A stretch of 64,000 nucleotides of DNA from Sporosarcina ureae. Its GTDB lineage: Bacteria; Bacillota; Bacilli; Bacillales_A; Planococcaceae. The notes under the pieces were generated by a model. The model saw nothing but the letters and a program-made list of their open reading frames with translations. It was not told the DNA's origin and ran no database searches. Positions 1-6,580 of the stretch are shown here, one piece after another. Made by a program: the position numbers and the translations under genes. The stretch spans positions 3,116,001 to 3,180,000 of the forward strand of contig NZ_CP015207.1 of assembly GCF_002101375.1 (NCBI RefSeq). The letters run 5' to 3'. Numbering within the stretch: position 1 is the first letter of the stretch; each line of letters opens with the position of its first letter.

Positions 1-59
1 CAGCGCATGATGAAGAGGACGAGCTGGATGATTTATTAACACTTTCGGAAGAAAAGTAA
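1..59 (+). CDS. recA: C-terminal end of recombinase RecA (partial, 5' cut by window edge)
   Basis: The last 18 codons of a frame entering from outside end with TAA at 57-59. The residues are strongly acidic (AHDEEDELDDLL then TLSEEK), like the acidic tail of RecA. The gene lies directly before rny, the position of recA in B. subtilis. RecA forms the filament on single-stranded DNA that drives strand exchange and triggers LexA self-cleavage; lexA is also in this window. The identification rests on the acidic tail and synteny only. Confidence 0.6.
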   Translation, partial: AHDEEDELDDLLTLSEEK

Positions 60-74
60 GTTATATATGGAAGT

Positions 75-98
75 AAAACCGCCAATTGGCGGTTTTTT
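75..98 (+). terminator. Rho-independent terminator of recA
   Basis: A perfect 11-bp inverted repeat (AAAACCGCCAA / TTGGCGGTTTT, no unpaired loop in the simplest drawing) is followed by a T-run, 16 bp after the recA stop codon. Confidence 0.85.
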
Positions 99-251
99 TA
101 TAAATATTTATAAGAATTAGTATGGGAATGACATACTTCCAGCTAATATAGAACCTAAAGCTCATTTGAATGAATAAGTGAAATGTGAAGTGGAAAGGCT
201 CAAGCAAAAAACAAAAAGAGTCTGTGAGCATGATTTTTCCTCCATCATTCC

Positions 252-280
252 TTGACACAATAAAAATACAACTATACAAT
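252..280 (+). promoter_or_regulatory. Sigma-A promoter for rny
   Basis: TTGACA at 252-257, 17-bp spacer, TACAAT at 275-280: five or six of six matches in each element. Transcription would begin near 287, giving a leader of about 300 nt before the rny start codon. Confidence 0.75.
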
Positions 281-286
281 TAAAGT

Positions 287-579
287 GGCGTATTATATAC
301 GTCCTATATTTAACAAACCAATCAATTGTTTTTGGCGGTATGTTGATTTTAACTTAATTCAGCAAAATGAAAAGTTAAGTAAAAAGTAGTGACATCAATA
401 GAAAATTAGTCCCGAAACAGCAGGTTTTCTACTACCCGTTGGATTAAGTTAAGCCTTAGGTGTTTTCACAGATCATCGGGACATTACCGAGAAGCTTCGG
501 TAACTAGTAAAGTGAATATATTCGCCGTGGCAAAATTGATTATACAAGCCGACTGAAAAGAAAAGAATAAGCAGGAGGA
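287..579 (+). promoter_or_regulatory. Long structured 5' leader of rny
   Basis: There is no convincing ORF between the promoter and rny. Three inverted repeats are visible: TTAACTT 349-355 / AAGTTAA 372-378; GTCCCGA 409-415 / TCGGGAC 476-482, which encloses about 60 nt; and TTACCGA 484-490 / TCGGTAA 497-503 around AGCTTC. None has a following T-run. I could not match the region to a riboswitch class. A leader that mediates control of the RNase Y message is possible but is inference. Confidence 0.4.
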
Positions 580-589
580 GGTGACCTCA

Positions 590-2149
590 ATGGGTATTGA
601 AATACTCATCTCCGTTTTGCTAAGTCTCATCGTCGGTGCAGTTGTTAGCTTTTTTATATTGAAAAATGTGAATGATTCAAAAGTAACTGGTGCCAAACAT
701 ACTGCCAACCAACTCGTCGAAGAGGCGAAGCGTGAAGCGGAGTCAGTGAAGAAAGAGGCACTGTTAGAAGCGAAAGATGAAACTCACGAACTGCGGATTG
801 AAGCAGAAACTGAAGTCCGTGAGAGAAGGACGGAATTACAGAAACAGGAAAACCGTCTCTTACAGCGTGAAGAAAACCTTGATCGCAAGGATGATGCGCT
901 CAATAAAAGAGAAGCAGGTCTAGAGCGCAAAGAAGATGCGCTATTAGAAAGACAACAGCATATTGAAGAGATGGAACGCAAAGCGGAACAACTCGTTACT
1001 ACACAGAAGACCGAATTAGAGAGAATTTCTTCGTTAACAAGAGATGAGGCAAAGCGCATCATCTTGGAAGATGTCGAAGAAGAGCTTTCTACGGATATTG
1101 CTGTCATGACAAAAGAATCTGAGCAACGGGCTAAAGAGGAATCCGAGCGTAAAGCACGTGAAATCCTATCATTGGCATTGCAACGGTTTGCGGCAGATCA
1201 TGTGGCTGAAACTACAGTCTCTGTCGTTAATTTGCCGAATGATGAGATGAAAGGTCGCATCATTGGTCGTGAAGGACGAAATATTCGTACACTTGAGACG
1301 CTTACAGGTATTGATTTGATTATTGACGATACGCCAGAAGCCGTCATTCTATCAGGTTTCGATCCAGTCCGGAGAGAAACAGCGAGATTGGCTTTGGAAA
1401 AATTAGTTCAGGATGGACGAATTCATCCTGCACGTATCGAAGAAATGGTCGACAAATCTAGAAGAGAAGTGGACGAGTTAATCCGAGAAAAAGGAGAACA
1501 AACTACATTCGATGTAGGTGTTCATAACTTGCATCCGGATATGATCAAAATTCTTGGTCGTTTGCACTTCCGTACGAGTTACGGGCAGAATGTCTTGAAA
1601 CACTCCATTGAAGTAGCCTATTTAACTGGTTTACTGGCAGCAGAGCTTGGAGAAGACGTAACACTTGCTAGACGCGCTGGTTTACTACATGATATCGGTA
1701 AAGCGATTGACCATGAGGTAGAAGGTAGTCACGTGCAGATTGGTAAAGAGTTGGCAGTGAAATATAAGGAACATCCAGTTGTCATTAACAGTATTGCTTC
1801 CCACCACGGTGATGAAGAAGCTACCTCTGTTATCGCAGTGCTAGTAGCCGCGGCAGATGCATTATCTGCAGCAAGACCAGGTGCTCGCAGTGAAACATTG
1901 GAAAATTATATTAAACGTCTGCAAAAGCTCGAAGAAATTTCGGAATCATACGAAGGTGTGGAGAAGTCATTTGCTATTCAGGCTGGACGAGAAGTGCGAA
2001 TCATTGTTCGTCCTGAACAGATCGATGATATTACCGCACATCGTTTAGCACGTGATATACGAAAACAAATCGAGGAAGAATTGAACTACCCAGGGCATAT
2101 CAAAGTGACGGTCATACGGGAGACCCGCGCAGTAGAGTATGCGAAATAA
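590..2149 (+). CDS. rny: Ribonuclease Y
   Basis: Membrane-anchored endoribonuclease that initiates mRNA decay and processing in Bacillota. The 519-residue protein has the family layout: an N-terminal membrane helix (about residues 3-24), a long charged coiled coil (about 30-200), a KH domain with the GREG loop near residue 225, and an HD domain with the metal-binding pair H367-D368 (LLHDIGKAI). An in-frame GTG lies at 581, but ATG 590 is preferred: the Shine-Dalgarno AGGAGGAGG (573-581) overlaps the GTG and sits 8 nt before the ATG, and the length then matches the 520-residue B. subtilis protein. It has its own promoter and a long leader. A terminator separates it from ymdB. Confidence 0.96.
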   Translation: MGIEILISVLLSLIVGAVVSFFILKNVNDSKVTGAKHTANQLVEEAKREAESVKKEALLEAKDETHELRIEAETEVRERRTELQKQENRLLQREENLDRKDDALNKREAGLERKEDALLERQQHIEEMERKAEQLVTTQKTELERISSLTRDEAKRIILEDVEEELSTDIAVMTKESEQRAKEESERKAREILSLALQRFAADHVAETTVSVVNLPNDEMKGRIIGREGRNIRTLETLTGIDLIIDDTPEAVILSGFDPVRRETARLALEKLVQDGRIHPARIEEMVDKSRREVDELIREKGEQTTFDVGVHNLHPDMIKILGRLHFRTSYGQNVLKHSIEVAYLTGLLAAELGEDVTLARRAGLLHDIGKAIDHEVEGSHVQIGKELAVKYKEHPVVINSIASHHGDEEATSVIAVLVAAADALSAARPGARSETLENYIKRLQKLEEISESYEGVEKSFAIQAGREVRIIVRPEQIDDITAHRLARDIRKQIEEELNYPGHIKVTVIRETRAVEYAK

Positions 2150-2159
2150 TACCTAACAC

Positions 2160-2198
2160 AAAACAGCTTCCGATTCGTTTGGAAGCTGTTTTCATTTT
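2160..2198 (+). terminator. Terminator between rny and ymdB
   Basis: A 12-bp stem (AAAACAGCTTCC / GGAAGCTGTTTT) with a 9-nt loop is followed by TTCATTTT. The T tract is interrupted, so read-through into ymdB 20 bp downstream is plausible. Confidence 0.75.
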
Positions 2199-2216
2199 GG
2201 AAAGAGGTTAATACAG

Positions 2217-3014
2217 ATGAAAGTACTATTTATTGGAGATATTGTAGGATCGATGGGAAGAGAAATGGTAATTGATTATTTATCACGTTTGAAGCGAAAA
2301 TATCAAGCAGACGTAATTATCGCGAATGGTGAAAATGCAGCTTCAGGTAGAGGAATTACAAAAGCCATCTATCATGATTTATTGCATGCTGGAGTAGATG
2401 TCATCACGATGGGAAACCATACATGGGATCAACGTGAAATTTATGATTTCATTGACGAAGTGGACTATTTGATTCGACCTGCCAACTTCTCAGAGCAAGC
2501 ACCCGGTAAAGGTATGACATCCATTACAAAAAATGGTGTTACACTTTCCGTTATTAATTTACATGGTCGCACATTCTTGCCACCGCATGATGATCCATTT
2601 GCTAAAGCTGATGAACTAGTGGAAGAAGCTTTGCAAACATCACCATTGGTTTTTGTAGACTTTCACGCAGAAGCTACAAGTGAAAAGATTGCAATGGGAT
2701 GGCACTTGGACGGAAAAGTATCTGTAGTGGTAGGGACACATACACATGTCCAAACTGCAGACGAACGAATCTTGCCAGGGGGTACTGCATATTTAACGGA
2801 TGCAGGTATGACAGGCCCGTATGATGAAATTTTAGGAATGAAAAAAGAAGACGTATTGTATCGCTTCTATACCAACTTACCAACCCGCTTCGAGGTACCG
2901 AAAAGTGGAAGACCACAGCTAAACGGCATGTTTGTAGAATTGGATGACAAAACTGGTAAAGCGCTCAAAATTGAACGAATCCGAATTAACGAAGATCATC
3001 CGTTCAAAAACTAA
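2217..3014 (+). CDS. ymdB: YmdB family metallophosphoesterase (2',3'-cyclic nucleotide phosphodiesterase)
   Basis: A 265-residue member of the TIGR00282/YmdB family, dinuclear metal phosphodiesterases that in B. subtilis act on 2',3'-cAMP and influence the choice between motility and biofilm. All family metal ligands are readable at the expected positions: D8 (GDIVG), E39-N40 (NGENAASG), N67-H68 (GNHTW), H150 (DFH), and H175 and H177 (GTHTH). The start is ATG 2217 with AGAGG 12 nt upstream. The pairing with rny is conserved, and YmdB is reported to affect RNase Y-dependent processes. Confidence 0.95.
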   Translation: MKVLFIGDIVGSMGREMVIDYLSRLKRKYQADVIIANGENAASGRGITKAIYHDLLHAGVDVITMGNHTWDQREIYDFIDEVDYLIRPANFSEQAPGKGMTSITKNGVTLSVINLHGRTFLPPHDDPFAKADELVEEALQTSPLVFVDFHAEATSEKIAMGWHLDGKVSVVVGTHTHVQTADERILPGGTAYLTDAGMTGPYDEILGMKKEDVLYRFYTNLPTRFEVPKSGRPQLNGMFVELDDKTGKALKIERIRINEDHPFKN

Positions 3015-3106
3015 TTATCTAGGTGTCTAAATCCTTCTTGTCTATCATAGGATGTCGTATGGAATATACGCGTTCCATAGACATTGCAAAATAAGGAGGA
3101 AATATC

Positions 3107-3376
3107 GTGAGTCCCTTGAAAGTATCATCTCGCTCAAATCCGAATTCAGTAGCAGGAGCATTGGTTGCAGTGATCCGTGAACAAGGCTATGCCGAAATCC
3201 AGGCAGTCGGCGCTGGTGCATTAAATCAAGCAATCAAAGCAATTGCAATCGCAAGAGGATTCGTTGCACCAAGTGGAGGCGACCTAATTTGCGCGCCTGC
3301 CTTCACCGATATCGAAATCAACGGAGAAGCTAGAACAGCGCTCAAACTTTTCGTTGAAAAAAAGGAACGTAAGTAG
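3107..3376 (+). CDS. spoVS: Stage V sporulation protein S
   Basis: An 89-residue Alba-like protein needed for normal septation and later spore development in B. subtilis. Diagnostic segments are NPNSVAGAL, AVGAGALNQA and the GFVAPSGGDL loop. The start is GTG 3107, preceded by AAGGAGG at 3092-3098; the N terminus MSPLKVSSRS then aligns with the B. subtilis protein. It is monocistronic, with about 90 bp upstream and a strong terminator downstream. I looked for a sigma-H promoter and found only half-matches. Confidence 0.95.
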   Translation: MSPLKVSSRSNPNSVAGALVAVIREQGYAEIQAVGAGALNQAIKAIAIARGFVAPSGGDLICAPAFTDIEINGEARTALKLFVEKKERK

Positions 3377-3381
3377 AATAC

Positions 3382-3414
3382 AAAAGACCACGAATCAATA
3401 TGTGGTCTTTTTTT
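3382..3414 (+). terminator. Terminator of spoVS
   Basis: Stem AAAAGACCAC 3382-3391 / GTGGTCTTTT 3402-3411 with a 10-nt loop, ending in T7. Confidence 0.9.
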
Positions 3415-3445
3415 CATGACAAACCAGCGACATTTTTCCGCTTTG

Positions 3446-3475
3446 CTGTCATATCACACAAAAGTTCAGTATAAT
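3446..3475 (+). promoter_or_regulatory. Sigma-A-like promoter for miaB-ricA
   Basis: CTGTCA 3446-3451, 18-bp spacer, perfect TATAAT 3470-3475, about 50 bp before the miaB start. Confidence 0.55.
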
Positions 3476-3525
3476 AACATCAGGTATGCTTATTTCCCGA
3501 TAAGTAATAGAAAGGGGCTTCTGCA

Positions 3526-5073
3526 ATGAATGAAGAACAGCGCTTGCAAGCTGGACTCGCAACAAAAGACAAATCGAAACCAGATAGCATGAAAAAAGAC
3601 TATAGCAAATATTTCGAGTCTGTGTATAGTGGGCCTTCTCTAAAAGACGCAAAAAAACGCGGGAAAGAAGAAGTGGAATATCACGATAACTTTCAAATAG
3701 ATCAACGCTTTAAAGGAATGGGACAAGGTCGTAAATTCTTTATTCGAACATTTGGTTGTCAAATGAACGAACATGATACGGAAGTAATAGCTGGTATTCT
3801 TATGGCATTAGGATATGATGCCACTGACAATGTAAAAGAAGCTGATGTCATATTGCTTAATACATGTGCAATCCGAGAAAATGCGGAAAACAAAGTGTTT
3901 GGTGAATTAGGGCATTATAAACCGCTTAAATTAACAAATCCTGATTTATTAATCGGTGTATGTGGCTGCATGTCGCAAGAAGAATCCGTCGTAAATAAAA
4001 TCTTGAAAACGTATGATCAAGTGGATTTGATTTTCGGGACACATAACATACATCGCTTGCCGAACATCTTACATGAAGCGTATATGTCTAAAGAGATGGT
4101 TATTGAAGTGTGGTCCAAGGAAGGCGACGTGATCGAGGACTTGCCAAAAGTCCGTCACGGTAAGATTAAAGCATGGGTTAATATAATGTATGGATGCGAT
4201 AAGTTCTGCACGTACTGTATCGTGCCGTATACGCGCGGCAAAGAACGCAGCAGACGACCAGCAGATATCATTCAAGAAGTTCGCCAGTTGGCTGCCCAAG
4301 GGTATAAAGAAATCACCTTACTCGGGCAAAATGTTAATGCCTACGGAAAAGATTTTGACGATATTACATACCGTCTAGGTGATCTAATGGATGAGTTACG
4401 CTTAATTGATATCCCGAGAATTCGTTTCACCACAAGTCACCCTCGTGATTTTGATGACCACTTGATAGAAGTCCTTGCAAAAGGTGGAAACTTGGTAGAT
4501 CATATTCATTTGCCTGTACAATCAGGTTCATCTGACGTGCTGAAGATAATGGCTCGCAAGTATACACGAGAGAGTTATTTAGAACTGGTTGATAAAATTA
4601 GAACTGCAATACCTAATCTATCACTCACAACGGATATTATCGTAGGTTTCCCAAATGAAACAGAAGAACAGTTTCAAGAAACGTTGTCTCTCTATCGTGA
4701 AGTTGGTTTTGATATGGCGTTCACATATATTTATTCACCACGTGAAGGTACGCCCGCTGCAAAGATGCAAGACAATATACCAATGGAAGTGAAGAAAGAA
4801 CGCTTGCAACGTCTTAACAAGCTAGTGAACGATATGTCTGCCGAAGCAATGAAGCCATACGAAGGACAAACTGTTAAAGTGCTCGTTGAAGGGGAAAGTA
4901 AAAGAAATCCTGATGTACTAGCGGGCTATACAGAAAAAAATAAACTTGTGAATTTTGTAGCACCGCGCTCCGTAATTGGTGAGATTGTAGAAGTTCGTAT
5001 TAAAGAAGCAAAATCATGGTCACTCAATGGTGAATTCATTAGAGTAGTCCAACAAGAAAAGGTGATGGGATAA
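3526..5073 (+). CDS. miaB: tRNA-2-methylthio-N6-dimethylallyladenosine synthase MiaB
   Basis: A 515-residue radical-SAM methylthiotransferase that converts i6A37 to ms2i6A37 in tRNA. The MTTase domain carries C78 (TFGCQMN), C114 ([10 protein letters not shown]) and C148 of the VCGCM motif, which hold the auxiliary 4Fe-4S cluster. The radical-SAM motif is C224-x3-C228-x2-C231 (CDKFCTYC). A C-terminal TRAM domain ends the protein. The first ~60 residues are a charged extension typical of Bacillus MiaB. The substrate-making enzyme MiaA is encoded about 8.5 kb downstream. The stop overlaps the ricA start by one base (TAATG), implying translational coupling. Confidence 0.96.
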   Translation: MNEEQRLQAGLATKDKSKPDSMKKDYSKYFESVYSGPSLKDAKKRGKEEVEYHDNFQIDQRFKGMGQGRKFFIRTFGCQMNEHDTEVIAGILMALGYDATDNVKEADVILLNTCAIRENAENKVFGELGHYKPLKLTNPDLLIGVCGCMSQEESVVNKILKTYDQVDLIFGTHNIHRLPNILHEAYMSKEMVIEVWSKEGDVIEDLPKVRHGKIKAWVNIMYGCDKFCTYCIVPYTRGKERSRRPADIIQEVRQLAAQGYKEITLLGQNVNAYGKDFDDITYRLGDLMDELRLIDIPRIRFTTSHPRDFDDHLIEVLAKGGNLVDHIHLPVQSGSSDVLKIMARKYTRESYLELVDKIRTAIPNLSLTTDIIVGFPNETEEQFQETLSLYREVGFDMAFTYIYSPREGTPAAKMQDNIPMEVKKERLQRLNKLVNDMSAEAMKPYEGQTVKVLVEGESKRNPDVLAGYTEKNKLVNFVAPRSVIGEIVEVRIKEAKSWSLNGEFIRVVQQEKVMG

Positions 5074-5507
5074 TGGAAAAGAAGTTTACGAAAGACGAAA
5101 TTATAGAAAAAGCACGTGATTTAGCACATATGTTGGCAAACACAGAAGAAGTAGAGTTTTATAAACGTGCAGAAGCACAGATCAATGAAAATCAAAAAGT
5201 ACGTGAAAAAATTGCTAGTATGAAATCTCTTCAAACACAGGCAGTAAATTTCCAAAACTACGAAAAAGAACGAGCATTAAAAGCAATCGAAAAGAAAATC
5301 GAACAAGTTCAAGAGGAAATTGATGCGATTCCATTAGTACAAGAATTCAAACAGTCTCAAGACGAAGTGAATAACTTGCTTCAATTGGTTTCCAATACGA
5401 TTGCAAATAGTGTGACAGATGAAATTATTGAGTCTACCGGCGGTGATCTATTACGTGGTGAAACAGGCTCATATGTAGAGAATACTCAAAAGAAATCACT
5501 TTCTTAA
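5073..5507 (+). CDS. ricA: RicA (YmcA), subunit of the RicAFT complex
   Basis: A 144-residue helical protein. Family segments include EEVEFYKRAEAQINEN and the C-terminal STGGDLLRGETGS. In B. subtilis RicA forms a complex with RicF (YlbF) and RicT (YaaT) that promotes RNase Y-dependent mRNA maturation, competence, biofilm and sporulation; the partner RNase Y is encoded 3 kb upstream. It is co-translated with miaB. Oddity: the sequence contains no cysteine at all, although the B. subtilis complex binds Fe-S clusters through cysteines of its subunits, including RicA as I recall. Confidence 0.93.
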   Translation: MEKKFTKDEIIEKARDLAHMLANTEEVEFYKRAEAQINENQKVREKIASMKSLQTQAVNFQNYEKERALKAIEKKIEQVQEEIDAIPLVQEFKQSQDEVNNLLQLVSNTIANSVTDEIIESTGGDLLRGETGSYVENTQKKSLS

Positions 5508-5512
5508 ATAAA

Positions 5513-5549
5513 AAATCGGTAAAGGAGAAAATTCCTTTCCGATTTTTTT
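5513..5549 (+). terminator. Terminator after ricA
   Basis: AAATCGG-T-AAAGGA pairs with TCCTTT-CCGATTT across a GAAAAT loop, followed by T7. Confidence 0.9.
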
Positions 5550-5577
5550 CAATTTCTGGGCTGCTGTTGCATAGGAT
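5549..5577 (+). promoter_or_regulatory. Candidate sigma-E promoter for cotE
   Basis: TCAATTT (5549-5555), 14-bp spacer, CATAGGAT (5570-5577) resembles the sigma-E consensus KMATATT / CATACAHT at 5 of 7 and 6 of 8 positions. B. subtilis cotE has a sigma-E promoter. The match is moderate and was read by eye. Confidence 0.35.
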
Positions 5578-5606
5578 GGATAGAAGCCAAAGAAGGAGGA
5601 AGAAAA

Positions 5607-6185
5607 CTGAAAAACTTACGACAAATTGTGACGAAAGCTGTTATTGCCAAAGGGAAGCATCGATCGGAAACTACTGAGTTGTTGAAGCCGCCTAATCGTC
5701 CCTCCAGCATATTGGGTTGCTGGGTGATCAATCACACGCAACAAGCAAAGAAAGTTGGATCGCATGTGGAGGTAACTGGAAGTTTCGACGTAAATGTTTG
5801 GTACTCACATCATGATCATTCCAAAACGTCTGTCTTTACTGAATCGATTCCTTATAAGGATAAAATCGCATTGCATTATCGCGATGAGCCGACATCCGCT
5901 AAAGAAGAGACGATTGTCACGGTATTACAGCATCCGAACTGTACAGAAGCAAGTATTTCTGAATGCGGCCAAAACTTCTCCATTTCCATTGAAAGAGAAT
6001 TATTGGTAGAGATGATTGGTGAAACAAAAGTCTCTGTTACCATCCATCCTCATCCATATGATGAAGAATGGCCGATACTGGAAGCAGAATCTTCTTCTAT
6101 TGTGATGGAGGATAAAAAGGATAAAGAAGTGCCGAATAAAGAGAGACCACATCAACCGCCACAACGTAAAGATTCACCATTTTAA
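5607..6185 (+). CDS. cotE: Outer spore coat morphogenetic protein CotE, probable CTG start
   Basis: CotE organises the outer spore coat. Family segments are VTKAVIAKGK, PSSILGCWVINH, DVNVWYSHHDHSKT, VLQHPNC and EMIGETKV. The tail after residue ~160 is hydrophilic and Pro/Lys/Glu-rich, and lacks the long Asp/Glu run of the B. subtilis tail. Start choice: the first standard start in frame (GTG 5628) has no Shine-Dalgarno and removes conserved residues. The codon CTG at 5607 is 6 nt after AGGAGGA (5594-5600), and the resulting N terminus (M)KNLRQIVTKAV aligns residue for residue with MSEYREIITKAV of B. subtilis CotE, giving 192 residues. No ATG, GTG or TTG exists upstream in frame nearby. Confidence 0.9.
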   Translation: MKNLRQIVTKAVIAKGKHRSETTELLKPPNRPSSILGCWVINHTQQAKKVGSHVEVTGSFDVNVWYSHHDHSKTSVFTESIPYKDKIALHYRDEPTSAKEETIVTVLQHPNCTEASISECGQNFSISIERELLVEMIGETKVSVTIHPHPYDEEWPILEAESSSIVMEDKKDKEVPNKERPHQPPQRKDSPF

Positions 6186-6212
6186 AAGCCGGAGATTCAC
6201 CGGCTTTTTTTT
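6184..6212 (+). terminator. Terminator of cotE
   Basis: AAAGCCGG / CCGGCTTT stem around a 7-nt loop with T8, overlapping the stop codon. Confidence 0.9.
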
Positions 6213-6273
6213 GATGTTTTTTCGTTAAGTAGAAAAAATGTTGCAGGTCAAGTGAACTTTACCATCCTAGAAC

Positions 6274-6302
6274 TTGCAGGAGTCTTTAGGCAATTATAAA
6301 AT
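6274..6302 (+). promoter_or_regulatory. Candidate promoter of a short intergenic transcript
   Basis: TTGCAG 6274-6279, 17-bp spacer, TAAAAT 6297-6302. It precedes a 15-codon ORF and a terminator-like hairpin and is separate from the mutS promoter. Confidence 0.35.
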
Positions 6303-6352
6303 AGCTTATAAATTTATCTATCTTGACACTGCTAACATATGAGGGAATGGAA

Positions 6353-6400
6353 ATGAAATACAAATTCGTGCAACTCATTTACCCAAATAGAAATCGATGA
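6353..6400 (+). CDS. Possible 15-residue small protein
   Basis: ATG 6353 to TGA 6400 encodes MKYKFVQLIYPNRNR. GAGGGAATGG (6341-6350) could serve as ribosome binding site. It lies between a promoter-like pair (6274-6302) and a hairpin (6405-6439), so this ~370-bp gap before mutS may hold a tiny transcription unit. There is no homology evidence, and an untranslated small RNA would fit equally well. Confidence 0.2.
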   Translation: MKYKFVQLIYPNRNR

Positions 6401-6404
6401 TTAT

Positions 6405-6447
6405 AAACTATTCTCGCTAATCAAAAGCCGGAATAGTTTTTATTCAT
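6405..6447 (+). terminator. Terminator-like hairpin in the cotE-mutS gap
   Basis: A 9-bp stem AAACTATTC 6405-6413 / GAATAGTTT 6431-6439 is followed by TTATTCATTTT. It is AU-rich and of moderate strength. Confidence 0.4.
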
Positions 6448-6537
6448 TTTTATACGGGATATTTATTTAATTATCTATGCTGATCTTCCTTTTAAAATTT
6501 CTGCAACCCCTTTTGATTCGTTAACTCTACAGGTGTT

Positions 6538-6546
6538 TGGTATAAT
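6538..6546 (+). promoter_or_regulatory. Extended -10 promoter of mutS
   Basis: TGG directly before TATAAT (6541-6546) makes an extended -10 element, 35 bp before the mutS start. No good -35 is visible. Confidence 0.5.
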
Positions 6547-6580
6547 GTATAGAAAATGAGCGAGAAAAAGAGGGTTTACC

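Noticed and set aside
784..1107. Long minus-strand frames inside rny, mutS, tkt, pdp and other genes
   Set aside because: They are shadows of the codon pattern of well-supported genes on the other strand.
3040..3100. Sigma-H promoter of spoVS
   Set aside because: AGGATGT and GGAAT are present but only about 7 nt apart, too close for sigma-H.
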